From Thiohalocapsa sp963698775 (GTDB lineage Bacteria > Pseudomonadota > Gammaproteobacteria > Chromatiales > Chromatiaceae), in NCBI GenBank assembly GCA_963698775.1, contig CAVOSE010000054.1, positions 5,139-69,138 of the forward strand: a stretch of DNA of 64,000 nt, in the 5' to 3' direction. The position numbers were made by a program, and so were the translations under genes. Shown here one piece after another: positions 9,400 through 19,200 of this stretch. Each line of letters starts with the position of its first letter. Position 1 is the first letter of the stretch. The notes under the pieces are model-generated. The model was not told the DNA's origin. It saw only the letters and a program-made list of their open reading frames with translations, and made no database searches.

Positions 9400-9627
9400 T
9401 CATGCGGCGCGGATGTGCGAGATGCAGTGTTCGCGATCAGCGGCGAAGGCGAGACAGGCCAGGATGTCTTGCTCCACCAGCTCCGGGTACTCGTCCAGGA
9501 TTTGCTCATGGGACATCCCGCTGGCGAGCCAGCCCAAGACGTCGTGAACGGTGATCCGCATTTGGCGAATACAGGGCCGTCCGCCCCGCTTGCCGGGCTC
9601 GATGGTGATCCGCGGTGATGAAGTCAT
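9400..9627 (-). CDS. DUF433 family antitoxin
   Basis: This 75-residue protein has the DUF433 signature: ITIEPGKRGGRPCIRQMRIT followed by VHDVLGWLASGMSHEQIL and DILACLAFAADRE. DUF433 proteins are helix-turn-helix antitoxins that usually precede a DUF5615 PIN-like toxin. The stop at 9400-9402 overlaps an ATG at 9401-9403 that opens MKLLL, the normal opening of that toxin, but the toxin is cut off after those residues by a repeat. The start ATG (9625-9627) overlaps the hsdS stop codon, so this antitoxin rides in the hsd operon. The frame is intact, leaving an antitoxin without its partner. Confidence 0.8.
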   Translation of the reverse strand: MTSSPRITIEPGKRGGRPCIRQMRITVHDVLGWLASGMSHEQILDEYPELVEQDILACLAFAADREHCISHIRAA

Positions 9628-10848
9628 GCTTGTGTCTCCAAGTCTTGGGCCGTCGGCGCGTCGTCGCGCATGCTCGGCGGGAACTGGATGTCGAGGTCTT
9701 CGACCGAGAGTTTGCCGGAGATTAGGCGGGGGAGGAGCAGGTCACGAGTCTGCGTGAGGTTCTCGACTTGAGCTTGTAGCTGGCTCTTCATCTCGAATAT
9801 GGGCGAAGTCGCGCGATCAAACTGAGCGATAAGATCGTCCCCAGGGTGCAAGAATTCATTCGAGTAGGCTTGCTTTCTGTTGAGCCCAGGAACCGCCGCG
9901 TCGTTGTTGATGAAGTTCATCGTTCGGAGCAGGAAGAAAAGAAATGTTAGGGGCAGCTGGGACAACACAAAGAAAACGGTGTCGATGGGAAAAAAGCCGC
10001 GATCTGAATAATATACAGACCCCACGTTTCCTTTTCTCCCGACGATAATGCCTTTGCCGTCCACGAGCGCCTTCGTGTGAGTGCCAACGATACCGCCAGA
10101 TCCATACACAAAAAAGGCCCAGGCTCTCGTTCAGACTCTTTTAGCGCTTTGCCATATGCGAGCTCTATGATGTTGCCAAGCCGTTGGATCTCCCATGACT
10201 CGGGAATGCCCTTGACGAACTTTGTGCTCTTGTGGCCAGGAAACTGCATGCGAATGAACCATTCTCGGTAGAGTTCCTCGGCCATCTTTTCGAGCAGGGC
10301 GATGCGGCGCTTGTTGGTCTCGATCAGGTCGTCGTAGGCCGTCAGGATCGCGGCGATCTTGCGCTGAGCATCTGGGCTTGGAATCGGTATGCGAAATGCG
10401 CCAATTTGTTTCGCACTTATGTGAGGAACATTTACCCCAGTGACAATAGGCTGTAAATAGGCAGCGAAGTAACGACTGGATACAACTTGGCGCAGATACT
10501 ACTATCCGTCCTTCGCTCGAATGCGCGCAACACGTTGTACCAGTGATGACTTTGGGTCATTTGGCTTGATGTAGGACCATTTAGTCCGGCTGTCACCCAG
10601 GGGCGATCCATCGCTAGGACGACGTCACCAACGGCTAGGTGGTACCTTGAGAATGACTCGTACTCGTCGGCGGGCCAATGTTTCGCGTATTGCCAATCGA
10701 TATAGCCTTGGTGGACATTCTCGCCCTTGACGAGAGGGATGTCTTGCGAGTTCTCTGTGAATCGCTCACTCTTGAAAGCGAATCCGGGTTGAATGTCGGC
10801 GTGGGGCTAAAGCTTGTCGACCCAGTACTTCGAGATGTTGTAGGTCAT
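9624..10848 (-). pseudogene. hsdS: Type I restriction specificity subunit S, multiply disrupted
   Basis: HsdS recognises the DNA target. The ATG at 10846-10848 overlaps the hsdM stop (ATGA). The frame meets TAG at codon 14, then recovers recognisable first target-recognition-domain sequence (FAFKSERF, LVKGENVHQGYIDW, LAVGDVVLAMDRPWVTAGL). A frame change follows near 10590, a double TAG-TAG after RIRAKDG, then the spacer helix ISAKQIGAFRIPIPSPDAQR and MAEELYREWFIRMQF. Another frame change falls in a T-run near 10110-10115, and the second recognition domain (YGSGGIVGTHTKALVDGKG) and C-terminal coiled helix end at 9624. At least four lesions make this a true pseudogene. Confidence 0.88.
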
Positions 10849-11673
10849 GATTCACCGAGAAGCGCGTCGAGGTTGCTATAAATGGTGTCGACTAGGTGCG
10901 TGGCTTCAAGGTCCAAGGTGCGCAATTGATCGCCAAGATCCGACAGGTCGCCGACAAACTCCTCCTCCGTCTTCCCATCCTCCTCGATCATCACCCCCAC
11001 ATACCGCCCCGGATTCAGCGAATAATCCTGCTCCTTGACCTCCTCGGGAGCGGCCAGCTTGCACAGGCCGGTGACATCCTCATAGCGGCCCTCAGGGAAG
11101 CGCTCCTGTAGCCATCGGATGTGACCGAAGTAGCCCTCGGCGTTATTGACCTCGGCATGCAGGGCCTCAAGGGCGGTCTTGAGCTGTCGGGTGGCACGGT
11201 CGACGCTCTGGCGCCTGCCGTCGGCCTTGGCCTGCTCCGCGAGGGTCTTCTCGTGGCGGTGTACGGCCTTGTCGACCTGTTTTAGGCAATCGTGCAGGCC
11301 GGTGAAGAAGGGGTCGTAGGTCGCCCGCAGGCGTTTTTGGGCCTGGTTCTTGGCATCCATTGCGGCGGGCGAGCCGCCGGCTGCGCCGTTCTCGGACAGA
11401 TAGGCGCGAAAGGCGTGCTCCAGCGGGGCGAGGTCGGCCCAGATCTTCACCAGCGCGGTCGCGCCGCTTCTCGTGACGGGTGCCCTTGAGCTGCTCGAAC
11501 TCGGCGTCGATGGCGTCCTCGTAGCGGCGGTAGTTGATGTCCGCGAACTTGAGGAAGATGAGCCCGAGCACCGGGGTGCTGTACTCCGTGGCCTTGAGGT
11601 CTGAGTTGGCATGCAGGTTGTCGGCGGCGGACCAGAGATCCTGTTCCAGTTGTTTGAGCTGAGCGCGAGTCAT
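10845..11673 (-). pseudogene. hsdM: Type I modification methyltransferase subunit M, catalytic domain deleted
   Basis: HsdM is the adenine-N6 methyltransferase of a type I system, normally well over 500 residues. Here the N-terminal helical domain (MTRAQLKQLEQDLWSAADNL, PVLGLIFLKFADINYRRYED) runs for about 70 residues to GTRHEKRR. It is then joined near 11460-11468 to the C-terminal part (LVKIWADLAPLEHAFRAYLS, AEGYFGHIRWLQERFPEG, NPGRYVGV). The SAM-binding motif I and the NPPF/Y catalytic motif are absent, and the junction is also out of frame by one. The gene therefore lost its whole catalytic core while both termini remain. It heads the hsdM-hsdS-(TA remnants)-hsdR transcription unit. Confidence 0.88.
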
Positions 11674-11947
11674 TAATAACGATTCAGTCCGTTCTGCGGT
11701 CGCTTTGTCGTCGTTGGATGACGGTTGTCTGCACGGCCAACCGATGTTGCCGCCCGACGGAGATTTCACCACGAAGCGAACTTTCGTGTCGCAGCGCCAT
11801 CTCGCGAGATGGACGTTCGTTTCACGCCCGGTTGAGCCGAGGAATCTCCACGTGGCCAGAACTTCTTGCGGCATTGCCATCATCGAGATATATTTACGGG
11901 TTCAGCAGCATATTTTGGCCGCCCCGGCGGTAACAGAGGGTCTTCCG

Positions 11948-12148
11948 ATGAAAGAGGGTATCCATCCCGACTACAGCGACATCAAGGTGGTGTGCAGCTG
12001 CGGCAACGAATTCAAGACGCGCTCGACGATGGGGCAAGACCTCCAGGTCGAAGTCTGCTCGTCGTGCCATCCGTTCTACACCGGCAAGCAGAAAATCCTT
12101 GATACCGGCGGGCGCGTCGACAAGTTCCGCCGTCGTTACGGTCGCTAG
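11948..12148 (+). CDS. rpmE: 50S ribosomal protein L31
   Basis: This 66-residue ribosomal protein of the large subunit is the zinc-binding (C+) type. It has C16 and C18 in VVCSCGNEF and C37 and C40 in VEVCSSCHPF, and the family ending GGRVDKFRRRYGR. The C+ type is usually made under zinc-replete conditions, and in many bacteria a cysteine-less paralogue replaces it under Zur control. No such paralogue is in this window, although zur is. The start at 11948 follows a weak purine stretch; an upstream in-frame extension is not conserved. Confidence 0.97.
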   Translation: MKEGIHPDYSDIKVVCSCGNEFKTRSTMGQDLQVEVCSSCHPFYTGKQKILDTGGRVDKFRRRYGR

Positions 12149-12468
12149 GCGCGATCGACGATCGTTCGGGCCGTGCAGCGGGTGGCGGAGGACGCCAGCG
12201 CACCCCAACGCCTGCAAGCCTGCGGCACTCACCAGACCAGTGTCGCCTGCGTAATGGTCAATCTGGTGCGTGTCAGTCATTTGGAGGACGGGGCACGCCA
12301 TTGTTGTCGGATGGCTCGCGTACTCCGGCATCGCGTGCGAATGCAAGTGCGTTTAAGCGTTTGCTCGCTGGCGTTGAGCAACTGGGCGGAGGTCTGTCGA
12401 AGCGCTCGCTCGCCAGCATCAACCTGAAACCGCTCTCCAAAGACCTCTGACACAGGAGCATTCGGCCC
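12149..12468. other. Intergenic region, no gene seen
   Basis: Between rpmE and the FmdB-type gene I see no plausible coding frame, RNA gene or strong terminator. A ribosome site (AGGAG) for the next gene lies just before 12469. Confidence 0.5.
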
Positions 12469-12999
12469 ATGCCTGTCTACGAGTTCTACTGTCCCGACTG
12501 CCACGCGATCTACAACTTCTTTTCCCGCAAGGTCGATACCGAGACCATACCAGCCTGTCCGTCCTGCCAGCGCCTGCGGCTCCATCGCCAGGTGTCACCC
12601 TTTGCGATTTCCAAAGGGCGCGGTGAGCCAACGGGGGATGATGACGGCCTGCCCGCCGGAATGGACGAAGAGAAGATGATGCGAGCGCTCGCGTCGATGG
12701 AGGGCGAATTCGCCGGCGTCGATGAAAACGACCCGAAGCAGGCCGCGCGGATGATGCGGCGGCTATTCGATGCTACCGGCCTGACGATTGGTGACGGCAT
12801 GGCCGAGGCGATGCGCCGCATGGAGGCCGGAGAGGACCCTGATGCGATCGAGGCGGAGATGGGCGACCTGCTTGAGTCAGAAGACCCTTTCGCAGTCGGC
12901 GCCGGCGCCAAGCCGCGCGATCTCAAGGCCTTGCGGCGCGAACTGCTGCCGCCGCAGCGCGACGACACCTGGTATCCACTGAAGCCGGAGCCAAACTAG
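12469..12999 (+). CDS. FmdB-family zinc-ribbon protein
   Basis: The 176-residue product begins MPVYEFYCPDCHAIYNFFSR and has a zinc-ribbon with C8-x2-C11 and C30-x2-C33 (ACPSC), the FmdB/putative regulatory protein family named after a formamidase operon. The rest is an acidic, Met-rich helical region (EEKMMRALASMEGEFAGV) ending in TWYPLKPEPN. It has a clear AGGAG ribosome site. Proteins of this family are small and uncharacterised, proposed to be regulatory. It stands alone between rpmE and an exporter operon. The family call is firm and the role unknown. Confidence 0.85.
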   Translation: MPVYEFYCPDCHAIYNFFSRKVDTETIPACPSCQRLRLHRQVSPFAISKGRGEPTGDDDGLPAGMDEEKMMRALASMEGEFAGVDENDPKQAARMMRRLFDATGLTIGDGMAEAMRRMEAGEDPDAIEAEMGDLLESEDPFAVGAGAKPRDLKALRRELLPPQRDDTWYPLKPEPN

Positions 13000-13106
13000 C
13001 TCTAGCCCCGCCAATGAGCTGGGCCGTCAAGCTACACTGCTCGACTCGCTTCGTCGCACGGGAGCCTACCGCTTAGCTTTGAGACGTTGCTTTGAGGCGT
13101 TCGACC

Positions 13107-14057
13107 ATGCGCAGGTCTAGATCCACCGTTGCGCTCATCGCCGCAGTCCTGATCACGGGCTGCTCCAACCCGGCGCAACCGCTTGCGCTGGGGACGCTCG
13201 AGCGTGACCGCATTGCGCTCACGGCCACCGTCGCGCAAGTGATCGTCGCGCTACCGGTCGCCGAAGGCTCAGCAGTCACCAAAGGCACCTTGCTCGCTCG
13301 GCTCTACGACGGTCAGCAGCGCGCGGAGGTGGAGCGCGCCAATGCGCAGGTCGCACAGGCCGAGGCCACCCTCCAGCAGTTGCGTAATGGCGCGCGGCCC
13401 CAGGAGATCGCGGCGTCCAGGGCCCAGGTAGCGGCACGTAAGGCGGATCTGCGTGAAGCTCAGATCACCTACGACCGTAATCGCGAGTTGATCACGCGTA
13501 AGGCCGTGAGTCAGGCGGACGTGGATCGGACGCAGGCCCTGCGCGATGCCGCTCGCGCAGGGCTGGACGAGGCCAACGAGAACCTCGATGAATTGTTGGC
13601 CGGAACGCGTCCAGAGGAGATCGCCCATGCCGAGGCCGAGTTGAGTGCGGCCCAGGCCGAGTTGGCCTATCAGCAAGCGCTACTGGCAGAGCTCAGCATC
13701 GTCGCCACCCGCGACGGCGTGCTCGATAGTCTGCCCTGGAACCTGGGTGAGCGAGTCACCGCCGGCAGCCCGGTGGCGGTGCTGCTCGCCGGCAAGGCAC
13801 CCTATGCCCGGGTTTACGTACCCGAGCCCTATCGGGTCGCGATCAACGAGGGCGATACGCTCAGGGTCCATGTCGATGGGCTCGACCAAACCTTTGACGG
13901 CACCGTGCGCTGGATCAGTTCCGACCCGGCCTTTACGCCTTACTACGCGTTGAATGCGAGCGACCGCGCCCGGCTGATGTACCTGGCCGAGGTCGCCCTC
14001 CCGGACACCGCCGCCAACCTCCCGAACGGCGTGCCGGCGCAGGTCGAGATGCCGTGA
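13107..14057 (+). CDS. HlyD-type membrane fusion lipoprotein of an ABC exporter
   Basis: This periplasmic adaptor protein of 316 residues has a lipoprotein leader (VALIAAVLITGC, acylated Cys19), a biotinyl-lipoyl-like half (GSAVTKGTLLARLYDGQQ), a long coiled-coil hairpin of Ala/Glu/Gln-rich heptads (about residues 65-190), the second lipoyl half (ATRDGVLDSLPWNLGERVTA) and a beta-barrel domain. It resembles YhiI/YbhG adaptors that connect an ABC-2 exporter to an outer-membrane channel. The stop overlaps the ATPase start (GTGA at 14054-14057), so the three genes form an operon. The ATG at 13107 is preferred over an upstream TTG because it gives a clean lipoprotein signal. Confidence 0.88.
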   Translation: MRRSRSTVALIAAVLITGCSNPAQPLALGTLERDRIALTATVAQVIVALPVAEGSAVTKGTLLARLYDGQQRAEVERANAQVAQAEATLQQLRNGARPQEIAASRAQVAARKADLREAQITYDRNRELITRKAVSQADVDRTQALRDAARAGLDEANENLDELLAGTRPEEIAHAEAELSAAQAELAYQQALLAELSIVATRDGVLDSLPWNLGERVTAGSPVAVLLAGKAPYARVYVPEPYRVAINEGDTLRVHVDGLDQTFDGTVRWISSDPAFTPYYALNASDRARLMYLAEVALPDTAANLPNGVPAQVEMP

Positions 14058-15028
14058 CCGAACCGGTCATCGAGGCGCGCGGGCTGACGCGCCGGTTCGG
14101 CGACGTGACTGCCGTCGACGGGCTCGATCTCACCGTCGAGCCGAGCACCATCTACGGCTTTCTCGGGCCCAACGGCTGCGGCAAGACGACCACTTTGCGG
14201 ATGTTGACCGGGCTGCTGACGCCGTCTGCCGGCACGGTGACCGTGCTCGGCCACGAGCTCCCACGCGACGCCGAGCGGCTCAAGCGCCGGATCGGCTATA
14301 TGACCCAGCGGTTCTCACTCTATGACGACCTTACCGTGGCCGAGAATCTCGGCTTCGTCGCCGACATCTATGGCCTCGGGCATCGCATCGCGCGCCAGCG
14401 GATTGGCGCTTTGCTGTCGACCTATGCGCTCGAGCCGCTTCGCAACCGGCGTGCCGGACGCATGAGCGGTGGCCAGCGCCAACGCCTGGCCTTGGCTGCG
14501 GCCACCATCCACGAGCCATCGCTGTTGTTCTTGGATGAGCCGACCTCGGCAGTCGACCCGGAGAACCGCCGCGACTTCTGGGAACGGCTGTTCGACCTGA
14601 TCGACGCCGGCGCCACGATCCTGGTCTCGACGCACTACATGGACGAGGCCGAGCGCTGCCATCGGCTCGCCATCCTTGAGGCTGGTCACAAGCGCGCCGA
14701 TGGCTCGCCGGCTGAGTTGATGGCGGCCATGGGTGCCCTGGTGGTCGAGGTGGAGTCGCCGGACTTGCGCGCCCTGAAACAGCAGCTCGCGGCGTTGCCG
14801 GAGGTGATCTCAGCCGCCCAGCTCGGCAGCCGGCTGCGGGTGCTGCTGACTGATCGCGTCACCGACCCGATCGCCTGGCTGCGGGCGCAACCGCTGCGGC
14901 CCGTGCCGACGCGGCTGGAGCCCGTGCGTCCGAGTCTGGAAGACGTCTTTGTGACCAGCACCGGGCCCCGTGTTGGGAACAGCGCTGGCAGAGGTACTGG
15001 CGGTGACATCGCGAGCGGCCGAGCATGA
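14054..15028 (+). CDS. ABC-2 type exporter ATP-binding protein
   Basis: This 324-residue nucleotide-binding subunit has Walker A (GPNGCGKTT, about 38-46), signature MSGGQRQRL (about 137-145), Walker B (LLFLDEPTSAVDPE) and H-loop (LVSTHYMDEAE). Domain order and the C-terminal extension fit the YbhF/CcmA-type drug or polysaccharide exporter ATPases. It has one ATPase domain, not the duplicated form of E. coli YbhF/RbbA. The GTG start overlaps the adaptor gene and its end overlaps the permease start (ATGA at 15025-15028), so the three subunits are translationally coupled. Substrate unknown. Confidence 0.92.
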   Translation: MTEPVIEARGLTRRFGDVTAVDGLDLTVEPSTIYGFLGPNGCGKTTTLRMLTGLLTPSAGTVTVLGHELPRDAERLKRRIGYMTQRFSLYDDLTVAENLGFVADIYGLGHRIARQRIGALLSTYALEPLRNRRAGRMSGGQRQRLALAAATIHEPSLLFLDEPTSAVDPENRRDFWERLFDLIDAGATILVSTHYMDEAERCHRLAILEAGHKRADGSPAELMAAMGALVVEVESPDLRALKQQLAALPEVISAAQLGSRLRVLLTDRVTDPIAWLRAQPLRPVPTRLEPVRPSLEDVFVTSTGPRVGNSAGRGTGGDIASGRA

Positions 15029-16188
15029 CGGCGTTGCTGCAGTCGGCGCGACGTATCCTCGCGATCCTGTCCAAAGAGCTAATCCAGCTGCGGCGCGATC
15101 GCACCACGCTGGGCATGGTCATCATGATCCCGCTGATCCAGCTGGTGCTGTTCGGCTATGCGATCAACACCAATGTCCGCGACATCCCCGTTGCGCTGGT
15201 GGATCAATCCAATACCGGCCTTAGCCGGATGTTGACGCAGGTGGTTGAGGCCACCCAGGTCGTCCGTTTCACCGAGCGCTACGTCGACATTACCGCCGCG
15301 CAGGATGCGATCGTCGAGGGCCGCGTGCGTGCAGCGTTCATCATCCCGCCGGACCTGAGTCAGCGTGTTGCCCGCAGCGGCAGCGTCGGCGCGGGACTAG
15401 AGACGCCACCATCGACCAACCAGCAGACCAGTCGCCCGGTCGCGCAATGGCTCGTCGACGCCTCGGATACCATGATCGCCGGTGCCATCAAGGGCCTGCG
15501 CGCCATGCCGCTGACCGAGCTGCTGCGTCGGCCCGCCAACCGCACCACACCGACCTTCGCGGTCGCGCTGTTGTTCAATCCGGAGCAGCGCACCGCGATC
15601 AACATCGTGCCTGGCCTGGTCGGCGTGATCCTGACCATGACCATGGTCATGTTCACATCGGCCGCGATCGTGCGGGAGAGCGAGCGCGGCAATATGGAGA
15701 TGCTGATCAACACGCCGGTGCGCCCGCTCGAGCTGATGCTGGGCAAGATCGTACCCTATATCGTCATCGGCCTGGTGCAGACCTCGATCATCCTGCTGCT
15801 CGGCCATTTGATCTTCGGCGTGCCGCTGCACGGCTCCCTCGGGGCGTTGGCGGCAGCGACACTCGCCTTTATCGGCGCCAGCCTCGCGCTCGGACTGGTG
15901 CTGTCGACCATCGCGACCAGCCAGCTGCAGGCGATGCAGATGACGGTGTTCATCCTGCTGCCGTCGATCCTGCTCTCTGGCTTCATGTTTCCTTACGAGG
16001 GCATGCCCCTGCCGGCTCAGTACATCGCCGAGGTGCTGCCGGTAACCCACTTCATGCGCGCCATTCGCGCCGTGATGCTGCGCGACGCGGGACTCGCGGA
16101 GGTCGCCGAGGATACCCTCTGGCTGCTCGGCTTCATGCTGGTGGGGCTGCTTCTTGCTTCCTTGCGCTTCAACAAGCGGTTGGACTGA
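15025..16188 (+). CDS. ABC-2 type exporter permease
   Basis: This 387-residue integral membrane protein starts with a cytoplasmic N-terminus (ILSKELIQLRRDRTTLGMVI), has a first membrane helix (PLIQLVLFGYAI), a large periplasmic loop (about 45-205) and five further helices. The ABC2_membrane signature VRESERGNMEMLINTPVRPL lies near residues 212-235. It matches the YbhS/YhhJ-like family that pairs with HlyD adaptors. It is the third and last gene of the exporter operon and probably works as a dimer, since only one permease is present. Confidence 0.9.
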   Translation: MTALLQSARRILAILSKELIQLRRDRTTLGMVIMIPLIQLVLFGYAINTNVRDIPVALVDQSNTGLSRMLTQVVEATQVVRFTERYVDITAAQDAIVEGRVRAAFIIPPDLSQRVARSGSVGAGLETPPSTNQQTSRPVAQWLVDASDTMIAGAIKGLRAMPLTELLRRPANRTTPTFAVALLFNPEQRTAINIVPGLVGVILTMTMVMFTSAAIVRESERGNMEMLINTPVRPLELMLGKIVPYIVIGLVQTSIILLLGHLIFGVPLHGSLGALAAATLAFIGASLALGLVLSTIATSQLQAMQMTVFILLPSILLSGFMFPYEGMPLPAQYIAEVLPVTHFMRAIRAVMLRDAGLAEVAEDTLWLLGFMLVGLLLASLRFNKRLD

Positions 16189-16247
16189 TACCGACCAATG
16201 CACGTTCAGGCTGGCGTACCATAACGGCACTCTCGATCTGCCTAGAC

Positions 16248-19200
16248 ATGACCATGCCGAACAGCACGCCGCCCGCCGATCCGCAGACCACGCCTTCCAG
16301 TGCCGATCCGTTGCTACTCGACAGCGACCAAATCGAGGCCCTCGCCGACCCGGCGACGGTCCGCTCGGCACTGCGGCATTGCAACGAGCAGCGCGTCGTC
16401 GCCCTCGACCGCAGCGCCGAGGGCCTGTTTGCCTGCGTCGAGGATGCCGACAGTGAAGAAAAGCTCGACGTCGAGGTCACCCGTGACGATGCTGGTCGCT
16501 TGCTCGGCGGCTGTGACTGCGAGGCCGGCGCGGACGGCGCGCTCTGCGTGCACGGCATCGCCGCCCTGTTCGCCTACGCCAAGGGCCAGGGGCAGGCCCC
16601 GACCGATCCGACGCAGCTCGCCGACGCGGCGCGCTCGGCGCTGGAAGAGCGCCTGTCCAGGGCGCGCGCCGAGGTGCGTGTCGAGCCCCTGTCGGAGTCC
16701 GCCGAGGCGGCTGGGTTCGGCGTTTGGGGCGCTCGCTCCCTGCAATCCGCCAACCACTTTTCCGCAGACTATCGCGTGCATATTCGCTCTCTGACCAGGC
16801 GCGCGAACCACTGTACCTGCCCGGATTTCGCCACCAACGAGCTTGGCACCTGCAAACACGTCGAGGCGGTGCTTCACCGCATTCGCAAGCGTCGAGATTT
16901 CAAGCGCATTGCGGCGCTGCCGCCGCCCCGCGCGGCGGTGTTCCTCGATTGGGAAGGCGACAATGCCCCCTGCATTCGGCTGCACCGCGGCGCCGAGACC
17001 GCAGTGGATTTGCTGCCGTTGCTGCAGGATCATTTCGACGCCGACGGTCGCTTTCGGCTGCGTCTGCCCGATGACTTTTTGCGCTTCGCGGACATCATCG
17101 CCGAGCGCGGCGACGTCGATATCGGCGCCGATGCCCTGGGCTACGCCCGTCGCCTGGCCGAGGATGCGTCGCGGGCGGTGCGGGCCGCCGAGATCGGCGA
17201 GCGTATCCGCGCCAGCGGCGGGCGGCTGCCCGAGGTGCAGGCCAAGCTGTATCCCTATCAGACGGACGGCGTCGCCTTTCTCGCCGGGCGCGGTCGTGCC
17301 TTGCTGGCGGACGACATGGGCCTGGGCAAGACCCTGCAGGCCATCGCGGCGGCCTATTGGCTGCATCGTCACGACGGCGTCGAGCGCGTGTTGGTGGTCT
17401 GCCCGGCGTCACTGAAGCTGCAATGGGCGCGCGAGATCCAGCGCTTTACCGGTGCCGAGGTCCAGATCGTGCAGGGCCCGGTTGCCACCCGTGGCGTGCA
17501 GTACCGCAAGGGCAAGGGCTTTTACGTGGTCAATTATGAATTGGTGATGCGCGACCTCGGCGTTATCAACACGGACCTGAGTCCAGACCTGCTGATTCTG
17601 GACGAGGCCCAGCGCATCAAGAACTGGCGCACCAAGATCGCCGGTGCGGTCAAACAGATCGGCTCGCGCTATGCCTTCGTGCTCACCGGCACGCCGCTGG
17701 AGAACCGGCTGGAAGACCTCTACAGCCTGTTGCAGGTCATCGACCCGCGGGTGCTCGGGCCGCTATGGCGTTATATGGTCGACTTCCACATCACCGACGA
17801 GCGCGGCAAGGTGCTCGGCTACCGCAACCTGTCCGAGTTGCGACGTCGCCTGGCGCCGGTGATGCTGCGGCGTGATCGCAGCCTGGTCCGCGATCAGCTA
17901 CCGGAGCGCATCGTCACCCGCGTCGACGTTCCCATGTCCGGCCTACAGCAAGACATCCACGACGATGCCATGCAGGCCGCCGGCGTGCTGGCCCAGATCA
18001 TGAAGCGACGGCCGCTGACGCCAGGCGAGCAGAACCGCATGATGGCCGCGTTGCAGCGGGCGCGCATGGCTTGCAACGCGGCGGCGCTGGTCGATCCGGA
18101 TTTGGTCAAAGAGCGCCCCGAGCAGGTCGAAGGCAGCGCGCCCAAGCTCGACGAGTTGGAGACCTTGCTCGACGAACTCTGTCGCATGGCCGGCCTCAAG
18201 GCCGTGGTCTTTTCGCAATGGGCGATGATGACGGAGCTGGTGGAGCAACGGGTGCGCCGCATGGGTCTCGGTAGCGTGCGCCTGCACGGCGGTGTACCGA
18301 CCGCCAATCGCGGCAAGCTCATGGATCGCTTCCGCGACGACGATGCGGTGCAGGTCTTCATCTCCACCGACGCGGGGGGCGTCGGCCTGAACCTGCAGAA
18401 CGCCGCCGTATTGATCAACCTCGATATCCCGTGGAATCCGGCCATTCTTGATCAGCGTATCGCGCGGGTGCACCGGCTCGGACAAAAGCAAAAGGTCCAG
18501 GCCATCTTGCTGGTGGCGCCCGAGTCCTACGAAGAGCGCGTCCTGGAACTGGTGCAGGGCAAGCGCCAGCTGTTCGACAACGTCGTGCACGAGGATGCCA
18601 CCGAGGACGTGGTCGGCGTCTCCAAGCGTCTCGCCGAGGTCTTGGCCGAGGATCTCGCCGCGGTGGGGCCGAGTGGCGGCGAGGGCGGGCCAGACATCGC
18701 GCCGATCGTGGACGAGACCGCGCCCGAACCCGAGCCCGAACCAGATCAAGACCTCGCGCCAGCACCGGGCGTGCAGGGTCCGATCGCCAGTGCGGTACCG
18801 CTGCGACCGGGCTTGGATGAGGCCGTGCGCGACTGCGTCATCGGCCTGCAGCAGCATTTCGGGACGCGTATCACGCGCATCCTGGCACAGCGCGGCCGGG
18901 TTGCCGATCTCGGAACCGGCACGGGCGGCCTGTTGGTGGTGCTGGATCAGATCGACGATAGCGACGATGCGATCGCCGAAAGCCTGTCGGAGCGCGTGCC
19001 CGTCGCGCTGATCGACCGCCGCACCCTGGCAAGCCTGAGCCGCCTCGGCGATGCATCCCCGGTCGCCGAGGCCGAGTCGGTGTATGCGGCGGACAGCACC
19101 GCCGCAGCGCCATCAGAGCCGCCTCTGCTACGCAAGGCCCGTGAAGGGCTCGAGGCCGCGCGGCTGTTGATTCAACAGCGCTGCTCTGGACCGGCACTGG

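Noticed and set aside
15447..16247. Upstream extension of the SNF2 frame
   Set aside because: It overlaps the exporter permease in another frame, with R/A/H-rich shadow composition, so the start was set at 16248.
16314..17372. A 352-codon minus-strand frame
   Set aside because: It is opposite the SNF2 gene, has no motifs and shows shadow composition.
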